Part shown: positions 7,865 through 16,927 of the stretch, piece by piece
Layout of the letters: each line of letters starts with the position of its first letter
How positions within the stretch are numbered: the stretch's first letter is position 1
From: HK1 sp965204915
GTDB taxonomy: Bacteria > Pseudomonadota > Gammaproteobacteria > HK1
Reading direction: 5' to 3'
Assembly: GCA_965204915.1 (NCBI GenBank)
Contig: OZ242023.1
Span: forward strand, 868,001-932,000
DNA length: 64,000 nucleotides
Program-made: the position numbers and the translations under genes
Notes under the pieces: model-generated
Told to the model about the DNA's origin: nothing
The model's database searches: none
What the model saw: only the letters and a program-made list of their open reading frames with translations

Positions 7865-9011
7865 ATTCCCCGGCTACCGCCGCGCCGACGGCCGCGTGGG
7901 CGTGCGCAACGTCGTCGCCGTCCTCTCGGCGATGGACAACACGAACCCGAGCGCCGAGCGCATCGCCTCGATGGTGCGCGGCACCGAGGTGCTGGCCACC
8001 CCCTTCGGGCGGGGGCAGATCGGTGCGGATTTCGAGGTGACCCGGAGGACCCTGGCCGGCATCGCCGGCCATCCGAACGTGGCCGGCGTGCTCGTGCTGA
8101 GCCTGAGCCTCGCCTCGGGCCGGGAGCTTGCCGCCCGGGTGCGCGCCACCGGGAAGCCGGTCGAGGTCCTGGGGTTGCAGGAGAGCGGCGGGGCGCTGGC
8201 GATGACCATGGAAGGCGTCCGCATCGCGGCGCGGCTCGTCCTCGAAGCATCGGATCTGGCGCGCGAGCGGTGTCCGCTCGGGGAGCTCACGGTGGCGGTC
8301 GAATGCGGCGGCTCGGACACCACCTCCGGGCTGGCGTCGAATCCCGCGGTCGGCCGCTTCTCCGACCGGCTGATCGACTCCGGCGGCACCGTCATCCTCT
8401 CCGAGCCCGCGGAGTTCATGGGCGCCGAGCACCTCCTCGCGGCGCGCGCCGAGAGCCCGGACGATGCCCGGAAGATCCGCGACATGGTGCGCTGGTTCGA
8501 GGACGAGGCGAAGCGCAACGGCGTGGACATGCGGGGCACGAACCCGACGCCGGACAACATCGAAGGGGGGCTGACGACGCTGGAGGAGAAATCGCTCGGC
8601 GCCATCGCAAAGGGCGGCACCCGGCCCATCGTGGAGGTCGTCGACTACTCCGAGCCCCCGAGCCGGCGCGGCCTCGTGGTCATGAACACGCCCTCGGCCG
8701 CCTGCGAGTCGATGACCGGGCTCGCGGCGGGCGGCGCGCAGATCATCCTCTTCTCCACCGGCCGGGGCAACGCCATCGGCGCTCCGGTGGCGCCCACCGT
8801 CAAGGTCACCGGCAACCCGAACACCGCGCGCACGATGGGCGAGAGCATCGACGTGGACGTGAGCGCCGTCCTCACCGGCGAAGAGGGTCTGGACGCGGCC
8901 GGCGAACGGGTGTGGCGGCGCGTCGTCAAGGTGGCCGGCGGCGCCCTGACCGCCTGCGAGGTGCTCGATGAGCAGCAGCTCTCGGTCAGCCGCTTCGGCC
9001 CGTCGGTCTAG
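7854..9011 (+). CDS. UxaA-family hydrolyase large subunit (altronate dehydratase/SuyB-like)
   Basis: A 385-residue protein starting at ATG 7854 behind ggggaggtgt. It begins GEFPGYRRADGRVGVRN, the standard start of the UxaA/GarD catalytic domain. It carries VECGGSDTTSGLASNPAVG, EPAEFMGAEHLL, an NPTPDNIEGGLTTLEEKSLG block and GRGNAIGAPVAPTVKVTGNP, the family landmarks for metal and substrate binding. It forms a two-gene unit with the SAF subunit at 7556. Two-subunit organisation is shared by SuyAB, so a sulfolactate-type lyase is possible beside a sugar-acid dehydratase. Confidence 0.88.
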   Translation: MTGEFPGYRRADGRVGVRNVVAVLSAMDNTNPSAERIASMVRGTEVLATPFGRGQIGADFEVTRRTLAGIAGHPNVAGVLVLSLSLASGRELAARVRATGKPVEVLGLQESGGALAMTMEGVRIAARLVLEASDLARERCPLGELTVAVECGGSDTTSGLASNPAVGRFSDRLIDSGGTVILSEPAEFMGAEHLLAARAESPDDARKIRDMVRWFEDEAKRNGVDMRGTNPTPDNIEGGLTTLEEKSLGAIAKGGTRPIVEVVDYSEPPSRRGLVVMNTPSAACESMTGLAAGGAQIILFSTGRGNAIGAPVAPTVKVTGNPNTARTMGESIDVDVSAVLTGEEGLDAAGERVWRRVVKVAGGALTACEVLDEQQLSVSRFGPSV

Positions 9012-9080
9012 GAGCCTGCGCCGCAGAAGATTCATGGAAGAAAATGTCCTGTTTTCAGCCAAAGCGGACAGCCCTTCCCG
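9010..9080 (+). repeat. 71-bp direct repeat, left copy
   Basis: This segment is repeated at 13907-13977 with one mismatch. It starts at the stop codon of the UxaA-like gene. The two copies bracket 4.8 kb of rearranged DNA carrying the phase-variable genes. In both places the repeat runs directly into unrelated coding sequence (an SGNH fragment here, the methyltransferase at 13977). Confidence 0.85.
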
Positions 9081-9249
9081 ACGTCACCACCTCCGCGTTC
9101 GGGATGTCGGACACCGGCCAGATCGCCCAATTGCCGTACTACGATGAATTCGCGCGGCATCTGCACCCCAAGCTGGTCGTACTCGTCTTCGTCGAGAACG
9201 ACCTCTACGAGAATGCGAGACAAGGGATGTATCCGTTCGTCACCGCAAA
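9081..9249 (+). pseudogene. SGNH/GDSL hydrolase fragment
   Basis: The frame reads TSAFGMSDTGQIAQLPYYDE then FARHLHPKLVVLVFVENDLY, a typical stretch of an SGNH hydrolase that includes the conserved DTGQ and N-D block. It lacks the N-terminal GDS nucleophile region and the C-terminal catalytic D-H pair. It begins at the end of the 71-bp repeat and breaks into the carboxyltransferase fragment near 9249, so it is a leftover of recombination. Confidence 0.6.
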
Positions 9250-9524
9250 ATGGGCGGGGAGCAGGCGGCCGGGGTGCTGGCGACGGTGAGGCGCGACGGC
9301 ATCGAGCGCCGGGGCGGGACGTGGACGGACGAGGAGGAGGCGGCGTTCAGGCGCCCGGTCGTCGAGCAGTTCGAGCGCGAAGGGCATCCCCTCTACGCCA
9401 GCGCCCGGCTGTGGGACGACGGCATCGTGCCCCCGGCCCGCCCCGCGAGGTGCTCGCGCTCTCGCTCTCGGCCGCGCTGAACGCGCCGATCGAGGAGACG
9501 CGCTTCGGGGTGTTCCGGATGTGA
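9250..9524 (+). pseudogene. Methylcrotonyl-CoA carboxylase beta subunit, C-terminal fragment
   Basis: The segment begins MGGEQAAGVLATV and continues to YASARLWDDGIV, then after a one-base frameshift near 9445 to REVLALSLSAALNAPIEE and TRFGVFRM, the standard C-terminus of acyl-CoA carboxyltransferase beta subunits (MccB/AccD-like). Only about the last 90 residues remain, split over two frames. No biotin carboxylase gene is nearby. Confidence 0.7.
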
Positions 9525-9610
9525 GGCTCGGGATGCCGTCCCTGTCGGCTTGGCTCCGGACCGACGCTCATACGGCAGAAGGAAGAACGCCCGGGCTGAG
9601 TCAGCTTCAT

Positions 9611-9874
9611 CGGCGCCGCGGTTCACGCCGGCCGTGCCGGAGTGGTGCGCGATCTTCCCACCCTGGCACTGGCGTTTGCGGCCGGCGCGTGTCGCCAATA
9701 CCCTGACGGGCATGATCGGATCGAGCTTCGCCGCCGTCTTCCGCAAGGACGCCGAGCCATGAGGGCCTGGTTCAGGCCTCTCTCGATATACACCGCGGCA
9801 CTGGTTGCCGGCACCGCGTTCTTCTTCCTCCTGCACCATGCCGGCAACCAGCTCCCATACGAGGTGGCGAAGCA
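9611..9874 (+). repeat. 264-bp direct repeat spanning leader and 5' end of the membrane-protein gene (copy 1)
   Basis: Identical to 11283-11546 apart from three substitutions. It covers 148 bases of leader and the first 39 codons of both tandem paralogous genes, so the two genes share promoter region, start site and N-terminus. It could support homologous recombination between them. Confidence 0.9.
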
Positions 9875-11129
9875 ACGATTCTATGTCGAGCGCGACGCGG
9901 CACAACAGGATCTAGGGTGTGCTCGCAGGTACAAGTGCCCGAGCTCCATCAAGACGACCTACGAGTACTGCGAGCTGTCCTCCGCGGTCATGGCAGGTGC
10001 CCGGGGGGGAGGCTCTCCCTTGAGAGACGCCCTGCTGGTGCGGTGGTTCGAGGACCGGCGTGCTTGGTGTGCTGCTCTGCATGAAGCGTTAGACGGCGGC
10101 GAACCGGACAGCAGGCCTCTCAAAACCCGCTACTGGTGGGGCGGCAAGGCACTCTACGCCATCGCTTTGCGCTTCCTCTCCGTGTACGAACTTCGCGAGC
10201 TGACCAAGTCCGTCACTTGGCTGGCGTATGCCCTGCTGGCCGTCGCGGTGCTGCTGCTGTCCCCGAGAGCTCTCGCGGCCATCTCTCCTTTGATCCTCCT
10301 CGGCGCCTTCCATTCCGGGATCAAATACTTCGGGGACGTGGCCAACGGCATGCCCTATGCCTGGGCGGTTCTGTCGGCGGCCGTTCTGGCGTTCCTGATG
10401 CGCTTCCGGGCGCCGGGCGCGGCGCCGTGGGGAAGGGCGCGCTTCTTCTCCTTCGTCGCGGGAATGGTGTCGTCGTACCTGTGGCTGGGGGACGGGCACA
10501 CGTTTCTCGCCGTCACCCTGATTGGACTGATTGCGTACTTCGGGCACGAGCGTGCGGCGGTGCGCGAGAGGGTCGAGCAGGCGGTCCGGTGCATCGGGCT
10601 CTACCTGGCTGGCTTTCTGATCTGTTACGGCCTCGGCTTGCTGGTCAAGACCGCCGCCTGGGGTGGCATCGACCCCCTTGCCGACTTCCTGAACCAGGTG
10701 ATCTACATATTCAAGGAGACCGACAGTGATGTGGCGGGAGGCGTCACTGACCTCTGGGCTTGGTATATCGATCTCTTCCACGAAATAGGCTGGAGTGGAA
10801 GCGCCGTTCGGTCGGGCGGGGTTCTGGCTACCCTGTCAGGCGGGGGGCTGACCGATCTTGCCCTGTATGCACTGGTCGCGGGGGGGCTGGCGTCGGCCTG
10901 GGATGCGTATCGAGGCCGGCCCCGCCTGCTTAGGGACTTCCTCTGGATCGTGGCCCTGATGCTGGTCAACGTGCCGAACTTCATCATCACCGAAGACATG
11001 CCCCACAGAACCGCCAGGTTCCTGTTCGTGATGTATGGACTCTGCTTCTCCTGCCTGGCCTTGGCATTCTGCCCGGACGGATCCCCCGGACGGCCAAGGC
11101 GGGACGGCAGGGGCGGGCGTCGCTGTTAG
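9759..11129 (+). CDS. Polytopic membrane protein, truncated paralog 1 of the 9-13.6 kb family
   Basis: A 456-residue inner-membrane protein beginning MRAWFRPLSIYTAALVAG, with about nine hydrophobic segments and the loop FHSGIKYFGDVANGMPYAWA. It is closely similar to the downstream protein (11431-13601) through residue ~445, then ends in an unrelated Arg-rich tail (GRPRRDGRGGRRC). The periplasmic-type C-terminal domain of its paralog is missing, so this copy looks truncated. The homologous G tract is interrupted by an A here (cgggggggagg), which stabilises the frame. General appearance (long loops between TM helices) resembles surface-polysaccharide membrane enzymes, but no family is recognised. 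Confidence 0.7.
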   Translation: MRAWFRPLSIYTAALVAGTAFFFLLHHAGNQLPYEVAKQRFYVERDAAQQDLGCARRYKCPSSIKTTYEYCELSSAVMAGARGGGSPLRDALLVRWFEDRRAWCAALHEALDGGEPDSRPLKTRYWWGGKALYAIALRFLSVYELRELTKSVTWLAYALLAVAVLLLSPRALAAISPLILLGAFHSGIKYFGDVANGMPYAWAVLSAAVLAFLMRFRAPGAAPWGRARFFSFVAGMVSSYLWLGDGHTFLAVTLIGLIAYFGHERAAVRERVEQAVRCIGLYLAGFLICYGLGLLVKTAAWGGIDPLADFLNQVIYIFKETDSDVAGGVTDLWAWYIDLFHEIGWSGSAVRSGGVLATLSGGGLTDLALYALVAGGLASAWDAYRGRPRLLRDFLWIVALMLVNVPNFIITEDMPHRTARFLFVMYGLCFSCLALAFCPDGSPGRPRRDGRGGRRC

Positions 11130-11430
11130 CCGGCTTATCTCGTCGATAGGGCTTCTCGAGGTCCAGGCGGGGCGGGTCCGTCCCGTAGGGCGGCGTACAG
11201 GCGGCTTCGTGGGCGCGGTAACGTCCCGGTAGCGGGGCGAGCGGCGGCTACTGCTCGGCTTCCTGCTCGTAGAAGCGGGCCACGGCGCCGCGGTTCACGC
11301 CGGCCGTGCCGGAGTGGTGCGCGATCTTCCCACCCTGGCGCTGGCGTTTGCGGCCGGCGCGTGTCGCCAGTACCCTGACGGGCATGATCGGATCGAGCTT
11401 CGCCGCCGTCTTCCGCAAGGACGCCGAGCC
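11130..11430. other. Spacer between the tandem paralogs; contains the 118-bp inverted-copy repeat
   Basis: The spacer holds the 118-bp repeat at 11171-11289 and the left part of the 264-bp direct repeat. On the minus strand the repeat encodes the peptide end VARFYEQEAEQ followed by a stop, probably the relic end of a lost gene. No complete gene is seen. Confidence 0.6.
11171..11289 (-). repeat. 118-bp repeat, inverted relative to 48191-48309
   Basis: About 118 bases match the reverse complement of 48191-48309 with a handful of substitutions. Both copies lie downstream of a member of the same membrane-protein family. Each ends in the same short coding tail (VARFYEQEAEQ, stop), so a shared ancestral flank was copied. 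Confidence 0.75.
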
Positions 11431-11546
11431 ATGAGGGCCTGGTTCAGGCCTCTCTCGATATACACCGCGGCACTGGTTGCCGGCACCGCGTTCTTCTTCC
11501 TCCTGCACCATGCCGGCAACCAGCTCCCCTACGAGGTGGCGAAGCA
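11283..11546 (+). repeat. 264-bp direct repeat (copy 2)
   Basis: Second copy of 9611-9874; see that entry. It supplies the leader and the first 39 codons of the 11431 gene. Confidence 0.9.
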
Positions 11547-13601
11547 GAGATTTCAAGCCGAGTTCGACACGACGCAACGGGACCCAGGGTATCGCAAATT
11601 CAAGATACCCCACGAGTACTGCGAGCTGTCGTCTGCGGTCATGGCAGGTGCTCGGGGGGGGGGGGGGGCTCTCCCTTGAGAGACGCCCTGCTGGTGCGGG
11701 CGTTCTATCCGCATGGCCATTGTAGAGTTCTGCGGGAGGCGTCAGGCGGCGGGGAGCCGGACAGCGGACCCCTCAAAACCCGCTACTGGTGGGGCAGCAA
11801 GGCGCTCTACGCCATCGCCTTGCGCGCACTCTCCGTGTACGAGCTCCGCGAGCTGACCAAGACCGCCACACGGCTGGCGTACGCCCTGCTGGCCGTCGCG
11901 GTGCTGCTGCTGTCCCCGAAGGCTCTCGCGGTCATCTCTCCGCTGATCTTCCTCGGCGCCTTCCATTCCGGGGTCGATTACTTCGGGGACGTGGCCAACG
12001 GCATGCCCTATGCCTGGGCGGTTCTGTCGGCGGCCGTTCTGGCGTTCCTGATGCGCTTCCGGGCGCCGGGCGCGGCGCCGTGGGGAAGGGCGCGTCTCTT
12101 CTCCTTCGTCGCGGGAATGGTGTCGTCGTATCTGTGGTTGAGGGATGGACACACCTATCTTGCCATTACCCTGATTGGATTGATTGCGTACTTCGGGCAC
12201 GAGAGTGCGGCGGTGCGCGAGAGGGTCGAGCAGGCGGTCCGGTGCATCGGGCTCTACCTGGCCGGCTTTCTGACCTGCTACGGCCTCGGCCTGCTGGTCA
12301 AGACCGCCGCCTGGGGCGGCATCGATCCCCTTGCCCACTTCCTGGACCGGGTGATCCACGTATTCAAGTGGACCGCCGGTGATGCGGCGGAGGCATCAAA
12401 CATCACGTACATCTGGACTCAACACCTCAATCTCTTCCACAATTTGGGATGGAGCGGAAGCGCTGCGCGATCGGGCGAATTTCTGACCGCTCTTGCGGGC
12501 GGGGTTCTGACCCCTCTTGCTCTGTTTGCATTGGTCGTGGCCTTGCTGGTTTCGGCCTGGGAGGCGTATCGAGCCCGGCTTCACCTGCTTCCGGGCATCC
12601 TCTGGATCGTGGCCCTGATACTGATCAACGTGCCGAACTTCATCGTCTCCGAAGACTACCCCTTCAGAAGCGCCAGATTCCTGTTCGTGATGCACGGGCT
12701 CTGCTTTTCCTGCCTGATCCTGGCCATCCTGAAGATGAAGATGAAGGGGATGGTCTGTTCCTCCTTGCTGGCGGCCGGTGTGGCCGGTGTCTATCTTTCC
12801 TCCTCGATTTGGGTGGAATACGCCGCTCCCCGGGTGCTCGAGCTGATTGAAGACACCGAGCCCGTCATCCGCTCCCGCTTCGACGTCTACTACGCGGACA
12901 ACCAACTGATCTACACGAAGGACCAGTGTACCCAAGAGGACGTCACCCCCAGGTTCATCCTGCACGTGATCCCGGCGGATCCCGCCGATTTAGGCGATCC
13001 CTCCTTCACCGACTTCAACAATCTGGACTTCGATTTCACCTACAGCCACTTCCGCAATGGGCTCGACGATGGACGATGCGTCACCATCCGCCCCCTGCCG
13101 GACTATGCCGTCGAGCGAATCAGAACCGGCCAGTACTTCCGCGGCTATGCCATCGAGCAAAACCTGGCCCCCCAGTCCTACGTGGAGCCGATCTGGAAGG
13201 GTGAAGCGAGCCTCGTCAACCGATCCGGGCAGGCGTACTCGTACGCCGATCCCCGGGTACTCGAGCTGATCGAAGACACCGAGCCCGTCATCCGCTCCCG
13301 CTTCGACGTCTACTACGCGGACAACCAACTGATCTACACGAAGGAACAATGTACCGAAGAGGACGTCACCCCCAGGTTCTTCCTGCACGTGATCCCGGTG
13401 GATCCCGCCGATTTCGAGAACCCCTACTTCAACAACCTGGACTTCGAGTTCATCCCCGTCGTCTTCCGCGATGGGCTCGACGATGGACGATGCGTCACCA
13501 TCCGCCCCCTGCCGGACTATGCCGTCGAGCGGATCAGGACCGGCCAGTACTTCTCCGGGGAGGAGCCGATCTGGAAGGGTGAGGCCGTTCTGGACAGGTG
13601 A
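11431..13601 (+). CDS. Phase-variable polytopic membrane protein with duplicated C-terminal domain (frame interrupted at G15)
   Basis: The gene starts at ATG 11431 and runs in one frame to a stop at 11679 because a run of 15 G (11654-11668) leaves it out of register. The rest (from 11676) is open to 13601 and matches the paralog at 9759. A tract of 13 or 16 G would give one protein of about 720 residues, so this assembly shows the OFF state. The N-terminal half has about nine membrane segments. The C-terminal part carries two tandem copies of a soluble domain marked by SRFDVYYADNQLIYTK, HVIP-DPAD, a NLDF block, DDGRCVTIRPLPDY and IRTGQYF. The same domain ends the protein at 45905. No named family is recognised; a surface or polysaccharide-related role is an inference. 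Confidence 0.75.
11654..11668 (+). repeat. Homopolymer tract G15 (contingency locus)
   Basis: Fifteen consecutive G within codons for Gly after AGAR. One added G or two lost G would restore the reading frame of the 11431-13601 gene. Tracts of this length are prone to slipped-strand mispairing. Confidence 0.9.
12828..13590 (+). repeat. Intragenic in-frame tandem duplication (423-bp period)
   Basis: The segment starting ccccgggtgctcgagctgat at 12828 recurs at 13251, exactly 141 codons later, with near-identical sequence over more than 150 bases and good similarity to the end. It duplicates the whole C-terminal domain of the phase-variable membrane protein. The two copies have diverged in the middle (DFDFTYSHF versus DFEFIPVVF). 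Confidence 0.85.
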
Positions 13602-13906
13602 AGCGAGCCTCGCATGGCGTCGAACGTCACGCTGACGATCACGGGCGCGACGGCGAGAGCCCGGCTGATCGGCGGGCCGGCAACCTTATGCCCGCCAATT
13701 CATTGATTCGGACCAGTATTCGAAATGGATGAGAGGTCGAACGTCCGGCTGCTGCACCACGGCGGGCGTGGCGTGGCGAACCCGACGTCGAAGCGGTCGC
13801 TGAAGCGCGCCGGGGGCGCCGACCGCCTGTCGTGCCGGAGCTACCCGGCGTTCTCGCGCAGCCAGGAGACTGCGCCGTAGAAAACGATGCGACAATAGGC
13901 AGACTG
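13602..13906. other. Rearranged spacer without intact gene
   Basis: About 300 bases with no recognisable gene. An 18-base word similar to the start of the 71-bp repeat (aggagactgcgccgtag) occurs at 13864, 43 bases before the real copy, suggesting repeated recombination at this point. Confidence 0.5.
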
Positions 13907-13977
13907 AGGAGCCTGCGCCGCAGAAGATTCATGGAAGAAAATGTCCTGTTTTCAGCCAAAGCGAACAGCCCTTCCCG
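13907..13977 (+). repeat. 71-bp direct repeat, right copy
   Basis: Matches 9010-9080 with one substitution. It supplies the ATG and first 12 codons of the methyltransferase open frame (MSCFQPKRTALP), which are also the first residues of the frame at 9044, so the N-terminus of the methyltransferase was probably replaced. Confidence 0.85.
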
Positions 13978-14780
13978 CGTGGTGGCGAGCAGGCCCCGAT
14001 GCGCGACACGTCGTCGCCATCGAGGCCGCCATCGCGGTGGCCAGCCCGACATCGACGTCGCCGGTGCTTTCCGCGTGGTACGAGAGCTACGCAGAGAACC
14101 ACAAAGTCCGCCTTGCGTTCGACCTGGAGTTGATCGAACGGTTCGCCACCCGGGACGCGGCCATGGTGGAATTCGGGTCGTGCCCCCCGATCCTGACGGT
14201 CGCATTGACGCGGGCCGGCTATTCGGTCTGTGGACTGGATTTGGCCCCGGACAGGTTCGAGGGCGTCTGCCGTCGGGAGGGCCTGACCGTGAAGGAGGTG
14301 AACTTCGAGGAGGAGCCGTTGCCGTTCGCCGACGATGCGATCGACGTGGTCGTCTTCAACGAAGTCTTCGAGCATCTGAGGGTCAACCCCATCTTCACGT
14401 TTCGGGAGATCAACCGCGTGCTGAGGCCGCAAGGGACGCTGTTGCTCTCCACACCGAACCTGACCTCTCTGAGGGGATGGTGGAACCTCGCGGTGAAGGG
14501 ACTGCCTGCCAACGATCTGTACGATGCCTTCGAAAAACTGGAGACACTCGGCCATGTCGGGCACGTCAGGCTCTATACGCCGCTGGAAGTCGCTACGTTC
14601 CTGAAGAAGATGGGCTTCGCCGTTCACCTCATCTGCCATCGGGGTGACGGGGGGGGGGGGGGGGGGGCGTCGAAGTGGAGAAGCGCCCTCCGCAACGCGA
14701 TCCCCAGGGTCTTCCCCCGCTTGCGGACGTACTTCACCATTGTGGCCTCGACCGTGGTCGGGGGGGCTGGCGGGGAATGA
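13941..14780 (+). CDS. SAM-dependent methyltransferase with G19 tract (phase-variable, ON in this assembly)
   Basis: A class I methyltransferase of up to 279 residues. After a region reading VEFGSCPPILTVALTRAGY it shows the SAM-binding signature with acidic GLDLAPDRFEG, then LPFADDAIDVVVFNEVFEHL and INRVLRPQGTLLLSTPN, the usual motif order of WbdD/UbiG-like enzymes acting on surface glycans or small molecules. The first 12 codons come from the 71-bp repeat, so the native start may be a GTG near 14037 or 14061. A run of 19 G (14649-14667) codes for DGGGGGGA and keeps the frame open to a plausible C-terminus (RLRTYFTIVASTV). Loss or gain of G would truncate it. Confidence 0.8.
   Translation: MSCFQPKRTALPAWWRAGPDARHVVAIEAAIAVASPTSTSPVLSAWYESYAENHKVRLAFDLELIERFATRDAAMVEFGSCPPILTVALTRAGYSVCGLDLAPDRFEGVCRREGLTVKEVNFEEEPLPFADDAIDVVVFNEVFEHLRVNPIFTFREINRVLRPQGTLLLSTPNLTSLRGWWNLAVKGLPANDLYDAFEKLETLGHVGHVRLYTPLEVATFLKKMGFAVHLICHRGDGGGGGGASKWRSALRNAIPRVFPRLRTYFTIVASTVVGGAGGE
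14649..14667 (+). repeat. Homopolymer tract G19 (contingency locus)
   Basis: Nineteen consecutive G in the 3' third of the methyltransferase gene. The current length keeps the gene in frame. Confidence 0.9.
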
Positions 14781-14941
14781 AAGGGTTGGTCCTGCCGCCG
14801 GCCCGGCGGCATCGGGGACGGCAGGGGCAACCTCGCGGGCCATGGCCGGGAGCCGCGACGGCTCCCGCGTGAACGACCCGACCGTATGCCCCGTTTCCAT
14901 GCGGCTGTCCCGACGGGTCGGAACCCGGTGGCGCTCCGCGT

Positions 14942-16927
14942 TCAGTGGGTCCGATCGAGCCGCCAGCGCAACAACGTACGGATGCGGGTCGCGTGGAAGA
15001 ACGCGGCTTCGCGCAGGCCGGCATCGCCGGCGAGCAAGGCCGCGCGCGCCCGCTCGCGCAACGCATCGTCGTCGAAGCGATCCGCGACGTGCATCGTGGC
15101 GTCGAGCAGCACCGCCGAGGGCGAGGGCATCGGTCCGTCCGCGATCGCGGGCTCCACGCCGGCGTAGGGAAGCCCGCGCGCATCGGACAGACGCCAGCCC
15201 TCGGGGGTATGGAACCGCTCCCATGCGCCTTCGACGAGGCTGCGCGCAATGGCCCAATGCTTCTCGCGTCCGTGTGCCTTCGCGAACGCGATCAGGCCGC
15301 GGGCGACGTAGGCGTAGTCCTGCAACGTCGCCGGGGTCGCCGGCCGCGCACCCGCTCTTTCGCCGCTCCCTTCATCGGCCCCCTTGCCGGCTCCTTCGCC
15401 GAACCGGGTCCGTACGAGCGTCGTTCCGTCCCAGAGCTCCCCGGCGAGAAAGCGCACCACGCCGCGGGCCGGCGCCTCGAACCGTGCGCCGCCGGAGCGC
15501 AGCGACGCGCGCACGAGCGCCGAGAGCGCGAGGCCGTTCCATCCCGCGAGACGCTTCTCGTCGCGGGGAAGCTCGCGCCGGCTCCGTGCTTCGAGCAGCT
15601 TGCGCCTGGCCGAATCGAGCCGCGCCGCGGCCTCCTCCACGGACACGCCGGCCGCCCGCGCCACCTCCGCGCCGGACTCCGCCGCCTGCACCGGCAGGTA
15701 CCCGTGCCCGATCGGGGATGCGCCGTCGAGCCCCCATGCGATGCCGGCGGCGTTGCGTTCCCCGTCGTCGAGCAGGCGGTCGAGCTCCTCGGCGGCGAAC
15801 AGGTAGTACCCGCCCTCGACGCCCGCCGCATCGACCGCGGACAGGCTCGAATGGAGCCCGCCGAGCGGAGACCCGAGCTCGCGCACCATGAACCGGACAG
15901 TATCCATCGCGACCCGCTCGAAGGCGGGCCCGCCGAGCACGTCGGCGGCGTCGAAGTAGAGCTCCGCGAGCAAGGCGTTGTCGTAGAGCATCTTCTCGAA
16001 GTGCGGCACCTGCCAGCCCGGGTCGGTGACGTAGCGGAAGAAGCCCCCGCCGATCTGGTCGCGCAGCCCCAGCGAGGCCATCGCCCCGAAGGTGAGGCGC
16101 AGGAATTCCCCGAGCTCGTCCGCCGGCTCGCGGCGCTGCGCGTCGAGGAGCAGCGCGAGCTGCGGCACGGAGGGAAACTTCTGCTGCCCGCCGAAGCCGC
16201 CGGCGAGCCCATCGGCCGCCTCCGACGCCTGCTGGGTGAACGCATCGCCCAGGGCGCGCACGCCGGCCGCGTCCATCGTCTCCGCACTCCTCGGGCGTAT
16301 CGCGCTCGCAAGCGCATCGGAGACACTGTGCGCGGCGGTCGCGAGCGCGGCCCGATCGGTCGCCCAGCGACCCGCGATCTGCTCCAGGAGCCGCATGAAG
16401 TCCGTCACCGGCAGGTAGGTGAACCCGAACAGGGGGAGCCCGTCCGGGGTGAGCACGACGTTGAGCGGCCATCCCGCACGGCCCAGGGTGGCCTGCACGA
16501 ACCGGAGGAGCTGCGCGTCGAGGGCGGGGTCGAGCTCGCGATCGACCTTGACGGAGATGAAATGCTCGTTGAGCAGCGCCGCCGCCTCGTGGTCGGAGAA
16601 GCTCTCGCGCTGCATCACGTGGCACCAGTGGCAGGCGAAGTAGCCGACGGAGACGAAGATCAGCCGGTCCTCGGAGCCCGCCCGCGCAACGAGATCCGGG
16701 CTCCACTCCTGCCAGTGCACGGGATCGTGCGCGTGCAGCCGCAGGTACGGCGATGCGGCGTGGGCAAGGGCATTGGCCGCTTCGTGGGCGCCGAACGACG
16801 CCCGCGGCCCGAGCGCGGCGGCGAGCAACGCCAGGCAGACGAGGGCGGCGCCGGCGGCTCGCCGGAGCCGGCCCGCTCCCGTCGTGGCCGCCCTGCCGGC
16901 GGATGCGCCGAAGGGCGGCGCGCTCAC
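14942..16927 (-). CDS. DUF255 thioredoxin-fold protein (YyaL/SPATA20 family), exported
   Basis: A 661-residue protein. Residues ~20-48 form a signal/anchor segment (GAALVCLALLAAALGPRASF), unlike many cytosolic relatives. The DUF255 domain follows with NALAHAASPYLRLHAHDPV, HWQEW and the redox motif CHWC at 99-102, then an (alpha/alpha)6 glucosidase-like C-terminal region with GGGFFRYVTDPGWQVPHFEKMLYDNA split over conserved blocks. It overlaps the tlpA-like stop by four bases and is the last gene of the dsbD-tlpA-DUF255 operon, so it probably works in periplasmic thiol redox. Its exact reaction is unknown. Confidence 0.88.
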   Translation of the reverse strand: MSAPPFGASAGRAATTGAGRLRRAAGAALVCLALLAAALGPRASFGAHEAANALAHAASPYLRLHAHDPVHWQEWSPDLVARAGSEDRLIFVSVGYFACHWCHVMQRESFSDHEAAALLNEHFISVKVDRELDPALDAQLLRFVQATLGRAGWPLNVVLTPDGLPLFGFTYLPVTDFMRLLEQIAGRWATDRAALATAAHSVSDALASAIRPRSAETMDAAGVRALGDAFTQQASEAADGLAGGFGGQQKFPSVPQLALLLDAQRREPADELGEFLRLTFGAMASLGLRDQIGGGFFRYVTDPGWQVPHFEKMLYDNALLAELYFDAADVLGGPAFERVAMDTVRFMVRELGSPLGGLHSSLSAVDAAGVEGGYYLFAAEELDRLLDDGERNAAGIAWGLDGASPIGHGYLPVQAAESGAEVARAAGVSVEEAAARLDSARRKLLEARSRRELPRDEKRLAGWNGLALSALVRASLRSGGARFEAPARGVVRFLAGELWDGTTLVRTRFGEGAGKGADEGSGERAGARPATPATLQDYAYVARGLIAFAKAHGREKHWAIARSLVEGAWERFHTPEGWRLSDARGLPYAGVEPAIADGPMPSPSAVLLDATMHVADRFDDDALRERARAALLAGDAGLREAAFFHATRIRTLLRWRLDRTH

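Noticed and set aside
13929..15257. A 442-codon minus-strand frame
   Set aside because: It overlaps the methyltransferase and part of the DUF255 gene in a shadow frame without motifs.
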